A stretch of DNA of 64,000 bases from Thereva unica. Taxonomy: Eukaryota > Arthropoda > Insecta > Diptera > Therevidae. A program made the translations under genes and the position numbers. Under the pieces are notes generated by a model that was given only the letters and a program-made list of their open reading frames with translations, did not search any database and was not told the origin of the DNA. The stretch is from NCBI GenBank assembly GCA_949987705.1, contig OX465281.1, forward strand, positions 165,182,393-165,246,392. Reading direction: 5' to 3'. Of the stretch, positions 19,918-30,481 are shown in pieces; position 1 is the first letter of the stretch; each line of letters begins with the position of its first letter.

Positions 19918-20562
19918 CTTGCCACCTATTATAGGCGTTTTGTCAGGAATTTTGCCGACATAGCTAAGGAATTACACAAACTGACAGAAAAAGGAAAACC
20001 ATTTATCTGGACAGAAAAGTGCGAGGAAAGTTTCAAGACACTAAAACGAGGACTTTGCCAAGCACCAATACTCACATACCCGAAGCCAGGCGAAAGATTC
20101 ATATTGGACACAGACGCGAGTAATGTCGGGATTGGTGCAGTGCTATCACAAAACTTCGAAGGACAGGAAAAGGTCATAGCTTACTACAGTAGAGCGCAGT
20201 CAAAATCGGAGCGGAATTACTGTGTCACAAGAAGGGAACTATTGGCAATCGTGGACTCAACTAAACGCTTCCACAAGTATCTCTATGGGCAAAACTTCAT
20301 CCTTCGAACGGATCATGCAGCATTAAAATAGCTGATGCAATTCAAAAATCCTGATGGACAAGTGTCAAGATGGATCGAGAGACTTCAGTCCTACGACTTC
20401 AATATAGGCCACAGAAATGGAAGAAACCATGGAAATGCAGATGCACTCTCGGACGTATCGAGGAAAAGTGTCAAGGGACGACAGTCGAGCCAACGACCGG
20501 ATGGGATGACCAGGGACTCCGAGACGCCCAACGCGACGACCCGGATATTTCTTCAATTCTGA
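19918..20562 (+). pseudogene. Gypsy-A RT end and RNase H
   Basis: It resumes the RT thumb (ATYYRRFVRNFADIAKELHK) after LINE-B. Then comes RNase H with FILDTDASNVGIGAVLSQ, CVTRRELLAIVDSTKRF and LRTDHAALK, which carry the acidic catalytic residues. A TAG at 20329 interrupts the frame in register. The domain ends GNADALS. A frame change near 20600 separates it from the integrase. Confidence 0.9.
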
Positions 20563-20651
20563 CATGAAAGGAATACGAGGAAAAGCCTGAATGAGAGGAC
20601 ATTGCAGAGAGGAGCGAAACCCTGAAAAGCTCTTGGGCCCAATGGGATTCC

Positions 20652-21833
20652 TTGCACATTGAGCGAAGAGTATTAAAGCGCAAATTTGAAACCGCTGACG
20701 GTACCTCTCATCGAATGCAGGTATTAGTCTCCCGCGTTAGAATAAGAGATATTCTCGAGGAGTGTCATAATGGCGCATCAAGAGGACATCTGGGAGTCAA
20801 TAAAACTTTGGCAAATATAAGAGATAGATTCTATTGGCTTCACATGCGAGACGATGTTGCAGACTGGTGCCGTAAATTCACAACTTGTGCCAGCAGCAAG
20901 AGCCCTCGAGTAAGAACAAAAGGAGAAATGCAGCAATACAACGTGGGAGCCCCATTTGAAAGAATCGCAATCGATGTGGCGGAACCTTTTCCGGTGTCAG
21001 ACCGAGGAAATCGTTACATTTTGGTGGTCATGGATTACTTCAGTAAGTGGCCCGAAGCATATGCCATTCCAAATCAGGAAGCAATCACTGTTGCAGAGGA
21101 ATTAGGGAACAATTGTATCTGCAGATTTGGTGTTCCTCATGAGCTTCATTCTGACCAAGGGAGCAACTTTGAATCTCAAGTTTTTCAAGAAGTATGTAAG
21201 ATACTTGGAGTGAAGAAGACCAGGACGACGCCCCTTCATCCCCAGTCCGATGGAATGGTAGAGCGATTCAACAGGACAATGTTAGAACATCTAAGGAAAG
21301 TTGTTAGTGAGCACCAGCGTGAGTGGGACAGTTACATCCCTATATTTCTAATGGCATATCGGGCAGCGGTTCATAATTCCACAGGACAAACCCCTTGTAG
21401 TGTTATTTTTGGGAGACAAATCCGGCTGCCAAGCGACTTGAAATTTGGTACACCTGTTGAAAGCAACGATTCTACTGGCGGTTATACAGGTGAACTTCGT
21501 GATCGACTCGCAGATATCCATCAGCTTGCAAAGAAAAATCTTAAGATTGCCGGTGACAAGATGAAAACTAGGTACGACCTCCGAGCAAACTGTAGCGGAT
21601 ACCAGGAAGGTGACCTCGTTTGGCTGTTCAACCCTCGGCGACGAAAAGGCAAATCTCCAAAACTTCAGCGCCAGTGGGAGGGGCCCTATAAAATCCTAAC
21701 ACGGATCAACGATGTTGTCTACAGGATTCAACAAGGACCCGAAGCAAAGAAGAAGATAGTTCACATAGACAGGCAGTGCCCATATCATCAGCCGGATCCA
21801 GGATGGACAACTGTTCGGGACGAACAGTCCTAA
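20652..21833 (+). pseudogene. Gypsy-A integrase
   Basis: The 393-codon frame has an H2C2 zinc region (ASRGHLGVNKTLANIRDRFYW, WCRKFTTC), in which the second Cys pair is partly lost (CASS in place of C-x2-C). The core is intact with IAIDVAEPFP, LHSDQGSNFE and the Glu in SDGMVERFNR, so all three D,D,E residues are present. C-terminal GPY/F module: WEGPYKILTRINDVVYRIQ. It ends shortly before the 3' LTR. This is the best preserved domain of the element. Confidence 0.92.
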
Positions 21834-21844
21834 GAAGGGGGCAA
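21832..21844 (+). other. Gypsy-A polypurine tract
   Basis: AAGAAGGGGGCAA directly abuts the 3' LTR start (TGTGATGATT at 21845), the normal plus-strand priming site. Confidence 0.8.
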
Positions 21845-22300
21845 TGTGATGATTTATGCGCCATCTGTCCGTTAAAAAGCTGAATCAACGATTGTCGTTA
21901 ACGACTGTGGTGGTTGTCTGAACTAATGATTAATGTACTAAACTAAAATTGGAACGCGCGATAAGTGAAGACAACGAACATGCCACATACATACACATAC
22001 ATACCACTAGGCTCGAGAAAAGGGACGAAGGTTCCAGAAGTTAGATAAAGGTGGAGCTTGGATATAGGTAATAAGCGGCTTACAGGCGCTGAAAGAGTCA
22101 GTTTTGATTTGAAAGGCGATAAAAGTGTTCTAAAGTGAGAACAGTGAAAAGTGGTGATTTAAAAGTGAACTATAAAGCGATAGATAGAATTTAATAGTGC
22201 GAGTTATAATGAACTGTAAGAATTGTGTTTGTAATTAAATTGTGTTTTGGTTTGTAATAAATAAATTATTGTGTGGATAATTAAAAAGTGTATTCCTTAA
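21845..22300 (+). repeat. Gypsy-A 3' LTR, left part
   Basis: Matches 12776-13249 of the 5' LTR with three indel differences. It ends at CCTTAATT, where LINE-A begins. The missing ~37 bases of the LTR are at 33811-33847. Confidence 0.92.
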
Positions 22301-22315
22301 TTGGAAGTTTCGAAC

Positions 22316-23659
22316 ATGGCGTCAGGCGGTAAGCAGCCGCCTGATAAAACTAGCGAAAAAACATACAAATGTCATCCCAAAATGAGAGTGGCTACGGTGG
22401 TGTGTTTAATATGTGAAAATGTATATCACATAAGTGATTTTAATCAATTAAATAACATAAAATACATAAGTGATACATTAGTTATTTGTCCGGAACATGC
22501 ACACGTAAATCTAACCTCAAAGGTCAATGAAAATGCATTAAATGAAGATTCCAGGATTATAATAGCGCAGGTTAAATCACACTTAAAAGAGGAAATAAGG
22601 AAAGAACTATTAAACGAAATTACTTATAGCCATACTAGTGTAGACCAAGAATCTAATCTAAATAGTCTGAAAAAAGAAAACAACCTTCTAAGGCAATTGA
22701 ACGCTGAATTATATGATAAAAATTCATTGCTTAAAGAACTGTTGCAACAACAAAACGGCATTAATAATAAAAAAACTTATTCACAAGTACTTAGCGAAGA
22801 AACTCCCAAACAGAAACCTGTTCCTAATATTATAATTAAAAAGAAAAAGAAAGAAGATAAAAATGATTTACGGAAATTTGTTACACATTATCTAAATGAA
22901 GAAAAATCTATTCAAGCTAAAAAAGTGCATTTGAAAAGCTGCATGAATGAAATAAGTGCAGTCGAGACTGAAAATATTTTAAGCAAAAAACTATTAGACA
23001 TGTGTACTATAGAAAAAGAAGTCTTCAAAAAACCAAGATTAAAAATAATAGGAGTAGACAATTATGAAAATATGGATCTTAAAGAACTGGAAGCCGATAT
23101 AAGTGCAAGAAACTTTAAGCATCTTGAAACAAAATGTACAGCTGTTCATAAGTATGAAAATAAAAATAATAAATTACAAAGTATTATAATAGAAGTAACT
23201 TCTGAAATTTATAAGCAGATAAAACATAATAAAAACAGAGTTTTCGTTGGATATCAAAACTGTAAGGCCTATGACGACCTTAACCTACAACCACGCAGCA
23301 ACTGCGGAAGATTTGGCCACAACGGTAACAAATGTAGAAATGAAAAAGTATGTCTAAAGTGCTCTGGTCATCATAATACTATCAATTGCCCGAATACATC
23401 AGACCTGTGCTGTGTAAATTGTGTTTATAATAATAACAGATTCAATACACAGTATAATGTACATCATATGGCTAACGATAGTCAGCGTTGCCAGGTTCTG
23501 TTAAAAAAAATTAAAAAATATATAGCAACGACCGATTACCCTTTCAGCCCAGTAATCCCAAGATATATCGGCAAGGTTGATATCGCTCATACAACATCGC
23601 TGAAGTTAAAGGAAAGTGCCTTTCAATCTTTTAGTCCCAGGTCAACGGCTAAACGATGA
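22316..23659 (+). CDS. LINE-A ORF1, gag-like nucleic-acid-binding protein
   Basis: The ATG at 22316 opens a continuous ~447-codon frame to the TGA at 23657. The N-terminus has a Cys/His cluster spaced like a PHD-type finger (YKCHPK, CLICENVYH, VICPEH). PHD-like fingers are known in ORF1 of some CR1-group LINEs. A coiled-coil region (LKKENNLLRQLNAEL) and a Lys-rich stretch follow, then zinc knuckles near the C-terminus. The first knuckle is degenerate (NCGRFGHNGNKC, lacking its first Cys), the second is CLKCSGHHNTINC, and a third Cys/His group follows. It would coat LINE RNA. The frame is intact, unlike ORF2, but there is no sign of a functional element. Confidence 0.82.
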   Translation: MASGGKQPPDKTSEKTYKCHPKMRVATVVCLICENVYHISDFNQLNNIKYISDTLVICPEHAHVNLTSKVNENALNEDSRIIIAQVKSHLKEEIRKELLNEITYSHTSVDQESNLNSLKKENNLLRQLNAELYDKNSLLKELLQQQNGINNKKTYSQVLSEETPKQKPVPNIIIKKKKKEDKNDLRKFVTHYLNEEKSIQAKKVHLKSCMNEISAVETENILSKKLLDMCTIEKEVFKKPRLKIIGVDNYENMDLKELEADISARNFKHLETKCTAVHKYENKNNKLQSIIIEVTSEIYKQIKHNKNRVFVGYQNCKAYDDLNLQPRSNCGRFGHNGNKCRNEKVCLKCSGHHNTINCPNTSDLCCVNCVYNNNRFNTQYNVHHMANDSQRCQVLLKKIKKYIATTDYPFSPVIPRYIGKVDIAHTTSLKLKESAFQSFSPRSTAKR

Positions 23660-23996
23660 TTGAATCACGTAACATGGAACAAAACATGGATTTTCTGGAA
23701 AGTATTCAAAGAGAGACGATTCAACAGGAAAGCATTTTTAATAATGTCTATACTCTCAATAAACACATGGAAATAAATAAAGATAATATTCTGTATGTCA
23801 ATATTAGAAGTTTAAATGCAAATTTTACAAGACTCCAAGTTTTTATTGAGAGTTTAAAGTTTAAGCCTAATATAATAGTATGTGTTGAAACTTGGAATTT
23901 AGAATATTATAACTATTTTTCTTTGTTAGGTTACAAAATGTATTATAATAATAGTAGGATAACTAAGTCAGATGGAGTAGTAGTATATATTAAAGA
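23656..23996 (+). pseudogene. LINE-A ORF2, endonuclease first part
   Basis: The ATG at 23656 overlaps the ORF1 stop as ATGA, suggesting termination-reinitiation coupling. It encodes the start of an AP-endonuclease: ILYVNIRSLNANFTRLQVF and IIVCVETWN, with the metal-binding Glu. It is interrupted at 23996/25388 by Helitron-1, exactly between an A and a T. Reading across the gap stays in frame. Confidence 0.88.
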
Positions 23997-25387
23997 CTAG
24001 CAAAAACCCGCGTGCGTTGCAACGCCTTTCAATAAAATAAGATTATGGGGACACAGTCTGCGATAGGAAAAGCTATAGTGAAAAAAGAACAAATCCGGGA
24101 AAATTTATTTTGGGATATGACCGCCATGGACCAAATGATATATTGAGTATACTATATTGCCTATGGTGTTCTACTTATCATACTCTCTCATTTGCTACCC
24201 ATCTCGAAGGGGTTGGGAAGAAAATGGTAATCCGCCCTCTTGAGATGACCGCCATGTACCAAACGATATATTGAGTATACTATATTGGTTATGGTGTTCT
24301 ACTTCTCATACTCTTTCATTTGATACCCATGTCGTAGGGGTTGTGAAGAAAATGGTAATCCGCCTTCTCGAGATGGCCGCTATGGACCAAACGAAAATTG
24401 AGTATACTATATTGCTTATATTATTCTACTTATCATACTCTTTCATTTGATACCCATCTAGAAGGGGTTGTGAAGAAAATGGTAAACCGCCCTTTTGAGA
24501 TGGCCGCCATGGACCAAATTATAAATTGAGTATACTATATTGCTTATGGTGTTCTACTTTTCATAGCCTTTCATTTGATACACATGTCTCGGGTGTTGTG
24601 AAAAAAATGGTAATCCGCCCTCTTGAGAAGGCCGCCATGAATCTAATGACATAGTATATGGCATTCTTCTTATAATGCCCTTTCATTTGATACCAATATC
24701 GAGGGGATAGTAAAGAAAATGATCATCCTCCCTCTTGAGATGACCGCCATGGACCAAACGATATATTGAGTATACATACTATATTGCTTATGGTGTTCTA
24801 TTATCATACCCTTTCATTTGAAATCCATATCGAGGGGTGTGAAGATAATGGTAATCCAACCTCTGGAGATGACCGCTATGGACCAAACGATATATTGAGT
24901 ATACTATATTGCTTATGTGTTCTACTTATCATACTCTCTCATTTGATACCCATCTCGAAGGGGTTGTGAAGAAAATGGTAATCCGCCCGCTTGAGATGAT
25001 CGCCATGGACCAAACGATATATTGAGTATACTTTATTGCCTATGGTGTTCTACTTATCATACTCTTTCATTTGATATCCATGTCGAAGGGATTGTGAAGA
25101 AAATGGTCATCTGCTCTCTTGAGATGACTGCCATGGACCAAACGATATATTGAGTATACTATATTGTTTTTGGTGTTCTACTTACCATAACCTTTCATTT
25201 GATATCCATGTCGAGGGGTTATAAAGACAATGGTAATCCGCCCTCTTGAAATCTGTTGAAATTTTTTTGCTATAAACCTCACGGAGCCCGAGACCTTTCC
25301 AACGAATGCAAAACCGAGGAAATCGGATCGTGCGTTCTGGAATTATAGCGTCAGGAAGGAAAATCCGACTTATTTTTATATTATAGA
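23997..25387 (-). mobile_element. Helitron-1, reverse orientation, with internal satellite
   Basis: On the minus strand it starts TCTATAATATAAAAATAAG and ends GGGTTTTTGCTAG, with host A before and T after and no target duplication, as for Helitrons. A palindrome, GCGTTGCAACGC, lies ~17 bases before the CTAG end, the position of the Helitron terminal hairpin. There is no Rep/helicase, so it is non-autonomous. 1,391 bp, most of it a tandem array (about 24110-25250). Confidence 0.88.
24110..25250 (+). repeat. Tandem array, about nine ~125-bp monomers
   Basis: Each monomer has GACCGCCATGGACC, then TTGAGTATACTATATTGC, then CATTTGATACCCAT and a GGTAATCCGCCCTCTTGAG end. Copies start near 24119, 24246, 24364, 24502, 24628, 24742, 24868, 24997 and 25124, with moderate divergence. 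They share the GCCGCCAT and CATTTGATACCCATGTC blocks with the ~275-bp monomers at 47 kb onward. Confidence 0.88.
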
Positions 25388-26305
25388 TTACATTGCTGAA
25401 AATACTGAAGTTATTGATATAGGAAAACTTAAAATCTTAAATTCTTGTATTACAGTTAATGGCAATAATTATTTGGAGATCTCAGCTTTGTATAGATCAC
25501 ATGATTTACCAAAAAATGAGTTTATTTTGAACTTAAATGAATTCATAAAAAATAAGATAAATACTAAAAATCAATTAATTATTGGTGACTTCAATATAGA
25601 TCTACTAAATCTTGATAGCACTAACCAAGAATTTTTAAATAATTTTTTAGAAAAGGGCATCTTCCCAGGCTTTCAAGGAACAACTAGACCATCTAATAAC
25701 AGTAATGATGGTACATGCATAGATAATATTTTCATTAAATCCAAATCTATTATTACTAAAACTTTTAAGTTAATAAATTCCCTTACTGATCACTATCCTT
25801 AATTTATTTCAATTAATAAAATAAGAAATGGTATGGTAAATGATTCAATAGTTTCAATTGATTATGCTAAACTTAGGAGAATAGCTAGAAAAGAAACCTG
25901 GAGCATTATATTATTGATGCAAGATCCAAATGGAGCTACAGATAAGCTTGTTGATAAAATAAAAAAATGTGTAAAATTGGCATCATTCAAAACTAGAAGA
26001 TGCAAAAAAAATCCAAATCAATACCGAGAAGTAAATGGATTACTAAGGCAATTCTAGTTTCCTGCAATAAAAAAGAATTGTTGTATCAGATTTGGAAAAC
26101 TGAACCTAGTAATGAGACGCATAAGATTGAATATAAAAATTATAGTAAGATTTTAAATAAGGTGATTAATGCAGCAAAATTTAAGTACGATCGCGAACAA
26201 ATTGAAAAGAATAGTAATAGTTCAAGGAATTTATGGAAAATAAATAACTTGAAGCTTGGTAAAAATGTCAAAAAAGAAAATAACATAAATCAGATTTATG
26301 ATGAT
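25388..26305 (+). pseudogene. LINE-A ORF2, endonuclease end and linker
   Basis: It resumes with the endonuclease: EISALYRSHDLPKNEF, LIIGDFNIDLLN and LTDHYP, the GDFN and S/TDH motifs. A stop follows LTDHYP at 25800. The linker then shows frame changes near 25830-26060 before NNLKLGKN. The LINE fragment inserts at 26305. Confidence 0.85.
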
Positions 26306-26925
26306 CTTTCTTCTTCTTTAAACTCCTTTAATCCCTCATGGGACATAGGGCGGAAACAGTTGCCCTCCAGCGGACTCTGTTTTGCGCGACAGCTCTTAGC
26401 TCCGACCAGGATCTCCCAGTTGTTGCGGCTTCTTCTAGTAGGGTTCTCCTCCACGTTGTTCTAGGTCTTCCTACTCGACGGGAACCTTGCGGATTCCAGT
26501 CAAGGGCCTGTTTGGCTAGATTTTCGTTTTCGCGTCGCAAGGTGTGGCCAACCCAATTCCATTTCCTTCGCCTGATTTGATCGTCTATCCTTTCTTGGCC
26601 GGCACGGCGCCATAGTTCTTCGTTTGAAATTCTATCTTGCCAGCGGATTTTTAGGATACGACGAAGGCATCTGTTGATGAAGACTTGTAGGCGCCCTGTG
26701 ATGAATTGGGTGACTTTCCATGTTTCGCAACCATACAAAAGAACTGCCTTAACGTTGGAGTTGAACAGCCGCAATTTGGTGTTAGTGGAAATCACCGTTG
26801 ATCTCCATATGTGGGACAGGCATGCATATGCGCCTCGTGCTTTATTTATTCTGGAACTGACGTCTTCTTCTGCCCCGCCATTTTCGGTAATAATGCTACC
26901 GAGGTAGCAGAATTTATTTACCAAT
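26306..26925 (-). mobile_element. 5'-truncated LINE fragment (RT C-terminal region), reverse orientation
   Basis: A perfect 13-bp duplication GATTTATGATGAT (26293-26305, 26926-26938) flanks 620 bp. The minus-strand frame encodes VNKFCYLGSIITENGG, LLYGCETWKVT, NRCLRRILKIRW, RRRKWNWVGHTLRR and the C-terminus LCPMRD. This is the typical tail of RTE/CR1-like endonuclease-RT proteins, here open to the end. The 3' tail is AAG-rich. Removing insert plus one duplication (633 bp, a multiple of 3) keeps the host frame. Confidence 0.9.
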
Positions 26926-26938
26926 GATTTATGATGAT

Positions 26939-27449
26939 AACAAGCAAAAAATCATCAATCCTATTGAAATATCCAATACTATGAATTCTTATTTTTGTAG
27001 CATTGGAGAAGAATTAAACGTAAGGATTCAACAACCACGCAACACAGAAATTAATTTGCCTAAAATGAACCCTAAATCTATTTTTTTTACACCAACAAAT
27101 CATCTTGAAATTTCCAACATTATTCAAAACATGGAATCGTTGATAATATAAATGCCAAAACACTCAAAATGCTATCAGACTTTATAGTAGAACCTCTCGT
27201 TCATATAATTAATTTATGCATTGAAAAATTAATTTGGCCAGATTCTTTAAAAAGAGCGGAGGTTAAACCTATATTTAAAGCAAATAATAGAAATTATGCT
27301 TCAAATTATAGACCAATTTCATTAATCTCTAATTTGGCAAAAATACTTGAAAGAATTATATACAATAGAATTTTAAGCTTTATTAATAAATCCAAAATTT
27401 GTCTAATAAACAATTCGGCTTTGTTAAAAATAGGGGTACAAAAGATGCT
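26939..27449 (+). pseudogene. LINE-A ORF2, RT N-terminal part
   Basis: It encodes DNKQKIINPIEISNTMNSYF, then RAEVKPIFKANNRNYASNYR and PISLISNLAKILERIIYN, then NKQFGFVKNRGTKDAL. These are RT fingers motifs. A stop lies near 27149 and a frame change near 27400. It is interrupted by the TTAA element at 27450-27453. Confidence 0.85.
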
Positions 27450-27453
27450 TTAA

Positions 27454-28127
27454 GGGGAGGTTCTCATCTAGCGACCCAAAAATTACATGATTTTCTCGAT
27501 TTTTTTTCGTGGAAGGAAGCTGAGGAAGCACTCAAGTTTTTATGTAGTTATCAAGTATATATTCAAGTATGTTTACCAATTTTTATAGAGCAGAATATCG
27601 AATAGTTAATTATTTATTTACATGTAAAGCCGTTCGCCTAAAAAAAAGTACCTAATCGGGCGCCACTCTACCGCTTCCAAACATCACCCGAGATCAACAA
27701 ATGAAACCTTTTTATAAAATACATGACATTTACAGGATCTTGAACTATCCAACTAAGGAAAAGTCGAAAATTACGAAAATTGTGGACTTTCGAAAAAAAA
27801 ATCCTCTTTTCGTCTATTTCTCTGCTCTTAAAAGTGCTATAAAAAACAAAATAATAACAAAAGCCATCAAATAACAAAAAAACCAAAGCGATACATGCAG
27901 TAGTTTTAGAGATACGATGGCGCCCATCTTAAAAAATACGGTTTTCTAAAAATACGGTTTTTTTTACCTTCGTGTAAAAAGGTGACTCCGGTTTTTTTTA
28001 CTATACTTTAAAAAAACAATGAATTTCGTCAAAACGGTTTTTGAGAGCGAATACTATAGGAAATTTACTAACTTTTTAAACAAAACAAAAATCGATTTTT
28101 TTGGTTGAGCTTGATGAGAACCTCCCC
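27454..28127. mobile_element. TTAA-targeted MITE (piggyBac- or Kolobok-like)
   Basis: TTAA at 27450-27453 and 28128-28131 flanks perfect ~15-bp inverted ends GGGGAGGTTCTCATC / GATGAGAACCTCCCC. 674 bp with no transposase frame. TTAA duplication is diagnostic of piggyBac and Kolobok families; the ends do not settle which. Removal of the insert plus one TTAA rejoins LINE-A RT in frame. Confidence 0.88.
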
Positions 28128-28131
28128 TTAA

Positions 28132-28742
28132 GCCATATAACTAACATAATATATAATAAACTGGACAAAAGCTTACCATTTGCCATTACATTCTTAGATC
28201 TTGCCAAAGCATTTGATACAGTTAACCATAGAATTCTGCTAAACAAATTATATAATTATGGAATCAGAGGCAGCGCACATAAACTAATGACCAGTTACTT
28301 AAATGATAGACAGCAGAGAGTAGAAATAAATGAAAGTGTAAGTGAATATAAGACTTTAACTACAGGAGTTCCACAGGGAACTATCTTGGGACCGCTATTA
28401 TTTATACTATACGTCAATGATCTTTTAAATGATATGCCAGAAAATACAATAATATCATATGCAGATGACACAGCCATTATATCTACTGACGAGAGCTGGT
28501 ATGGAGTTCAAATAAAAATGAATGATTATTTGAAAAAAATTTCAACCTGGCTTGCACTGAATAGACTGTCTCTTAATTTAGACAAAACAGTTTTTATGGC
28601 ATTTGGAAATTATAGTGATAGTGTTCCCAATAATATTAAAATACAAATCAATGATAAAATGTTAAAAAGGGTAGAAAGCTGTAAATATTTGGGTTTAATA
28701 TTTGCTCATAATATGAAATGGGATAAGCATATTGAAAAATGA
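28132..28742 (+). pseudogene. LINE-A ORF2, RT palm
   Basis: It encodes FLDLAKAFDTVNHRILLNKL, TGVPQGTILGPLLFILYVND and the catalytic SYADDTAIIS, followed by the thumb (WLALNRLSLNLDKTVFM, SCKYLGLIF). All catalytic aspartates are present. A TGA at 28740 ends the frame just before Helitron-3. Confidence 0.9.
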
Positions 28743-28743
28743 A

Positions 28744-29979
28744 TCTTTATTTTGTATGTAATCGATGTTTGCAAAATTGGCTGTATGAAATGACTGATTG
28801 GGTGTTGTTTGTGTTAGAAGACCTCAATAGCAAGGTTTATGTATATAGTTTTCATGACTATGTCTGTTGGTATTTTTGCAATGGCGCTTGAAAAAGAATT
28901 GTCGATATCCCTATAGAAAATTTTTTTCTTCGCAATAAATTGATATGATTTGTATGTGAAATGGGTTTGTTTTATTGAATGAAATAAAAAAAGGTAAATC
29001 GCTTTAAAAAAGGATTGCAGCAGAGAAAGTGGTATCGGATTGTAAACGCAGTAAAGAAAACGTAACAGTAATAAAGTTGGGGTGCGTGTACATGTTACAC
29101 TCATTGGGAAGGCGTTCACGGGTCAATCTTAACACTTGGTTAACAGGTTTGTTGCCATACTCTCGAGGTATGTTGGTATTGCTTCAACAAGATTAATTTA
29201 TTATCCTTAGACAGGATATCAACGTGTATGCGCGAGTAATGTTTCTTTATCTATAAGGCGTTTGTGCATGTGTTAGTTGTGACGCAAACATTTTTTTGAT
29301 GAACAAAGTACAACACTTCATTCTCTTCCTTTTGATACAATTTGGAATTTATTTAATAATTTGCAACAAAAGCTTATGTGAAAAAGAACAAAAAAAATCT
29401 GAAAGTTAGTGCAGCCGGGACGTCACTTTAACAATTTCCAAACGAACGTTGGGAAATCGCTATAAACGTAGATGTATTGCGTGTGTGGGGAAGCATATGT
29501 CCATAAATATGATCGTCCAGGTTTGTTCATAACTTTTACAAAGAAATACTCAAAGCGGTATCCAAGAGCACTGATTTCTGAAAATGTTATCCGGAGCGAT
29601 GGCTACCCGTTCTATCGTCATCGTACGACTGAGGTAAATGACAATTAGATAACTTAGAAGGTTAATGGTCAGGATTTTTAAGTTGACAGTCGTTAGGTCG
29701 TACCCTATTCGCCATTATTTTCCAAGACGCTCAAGGCTCACATAAATGTTGAATTTTGCAATTCCGTCAACTCAATCAAATACATACCTATTCAAATAGG
29801 TCACGAAACGGAGTGACATGGCTGCTTTTAGTGCTGCTAATGCAAATACCATCGACGAAATAACACAATATTTAATGGGACCTTATATTAACAGTAATGG
29901 AGCGATGCTGGGGGAAGAGCCGAAATACCAGTATTTTCCAAATTGATGGGTGCAGCGATGCGCACCGGGTTCCAGCTAG
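28744..29979 (+). mobile_element. Helitron-3
   Basis: It starts TCTTTATTTTGTATG after an A and ends GCACCGGGTTCCAGCTAG before a T. A GC-rich hairpin (GGTGCAGCGATGCGCACC) precedes the end. 1,236 bp, no helicase, no tandem array. LINE-A sequence flanks it on both sides. The host frame is already broken beside it by a stop and a one-base offset, so it may be a late arrival. Confidence 0.75.
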
Positions 29980-30471
29980 TATCTTATAACTAAAACAAGA
30001 TATTTACTGTTTATATTTTACAAAATATCCCGGTTTATGCAAATAGAAACCCTAAAAATGATTTATTATGCCTTTTTTCATAGCATAATTAGTTATGGAA
30101 TCATAGCATGGGGAGGTGCGTATACAAATAGCTTAAATTTACTACAAAGGTTGCAAAACAGACTGTTAAAAATTGTAAATAAAAACAAAATCATAACCCA
30201 AAGCAACCCAATGAATTTAGTTCAACTTTTTGAGTATGAATCTTTAGTTTTTCATTATAACATACTAAAAATTAAATATTTGACCTCCAGCAGTGTTACA
30301 AGAAAAAAGAATCTACAGTTACCAATAAGAAAAAAAAAACAAATAAGTAGCAAGAATAGTTATATAAAAGCTATTAATATTTTTAATGGTCTACCTAATG
30401 AATTAAAGATTTTAAGTGATACTAATACTAGGAAAAAGAAATTAAAACAATGGATTACAAGACCCAGTTGA
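29980..30471 (+). pseudogene. LINE-A ORF2, C-terminal part
   Basis: It encodes TRYLLFIFYKISRFMQIETL, KMIYYAFFHSIISYGIIAWG, LLQRLQNRLLKIVNK and ends KQWITRPS. This post-RT segment (YGIIAWG, LQRLQNR) is conserved in Jockey/CR1-like LINEs. The stop at 30469-30471 is the natural end. Confidence 0.88.
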
Positions 30472-30481
30472 AATAAAGTAA

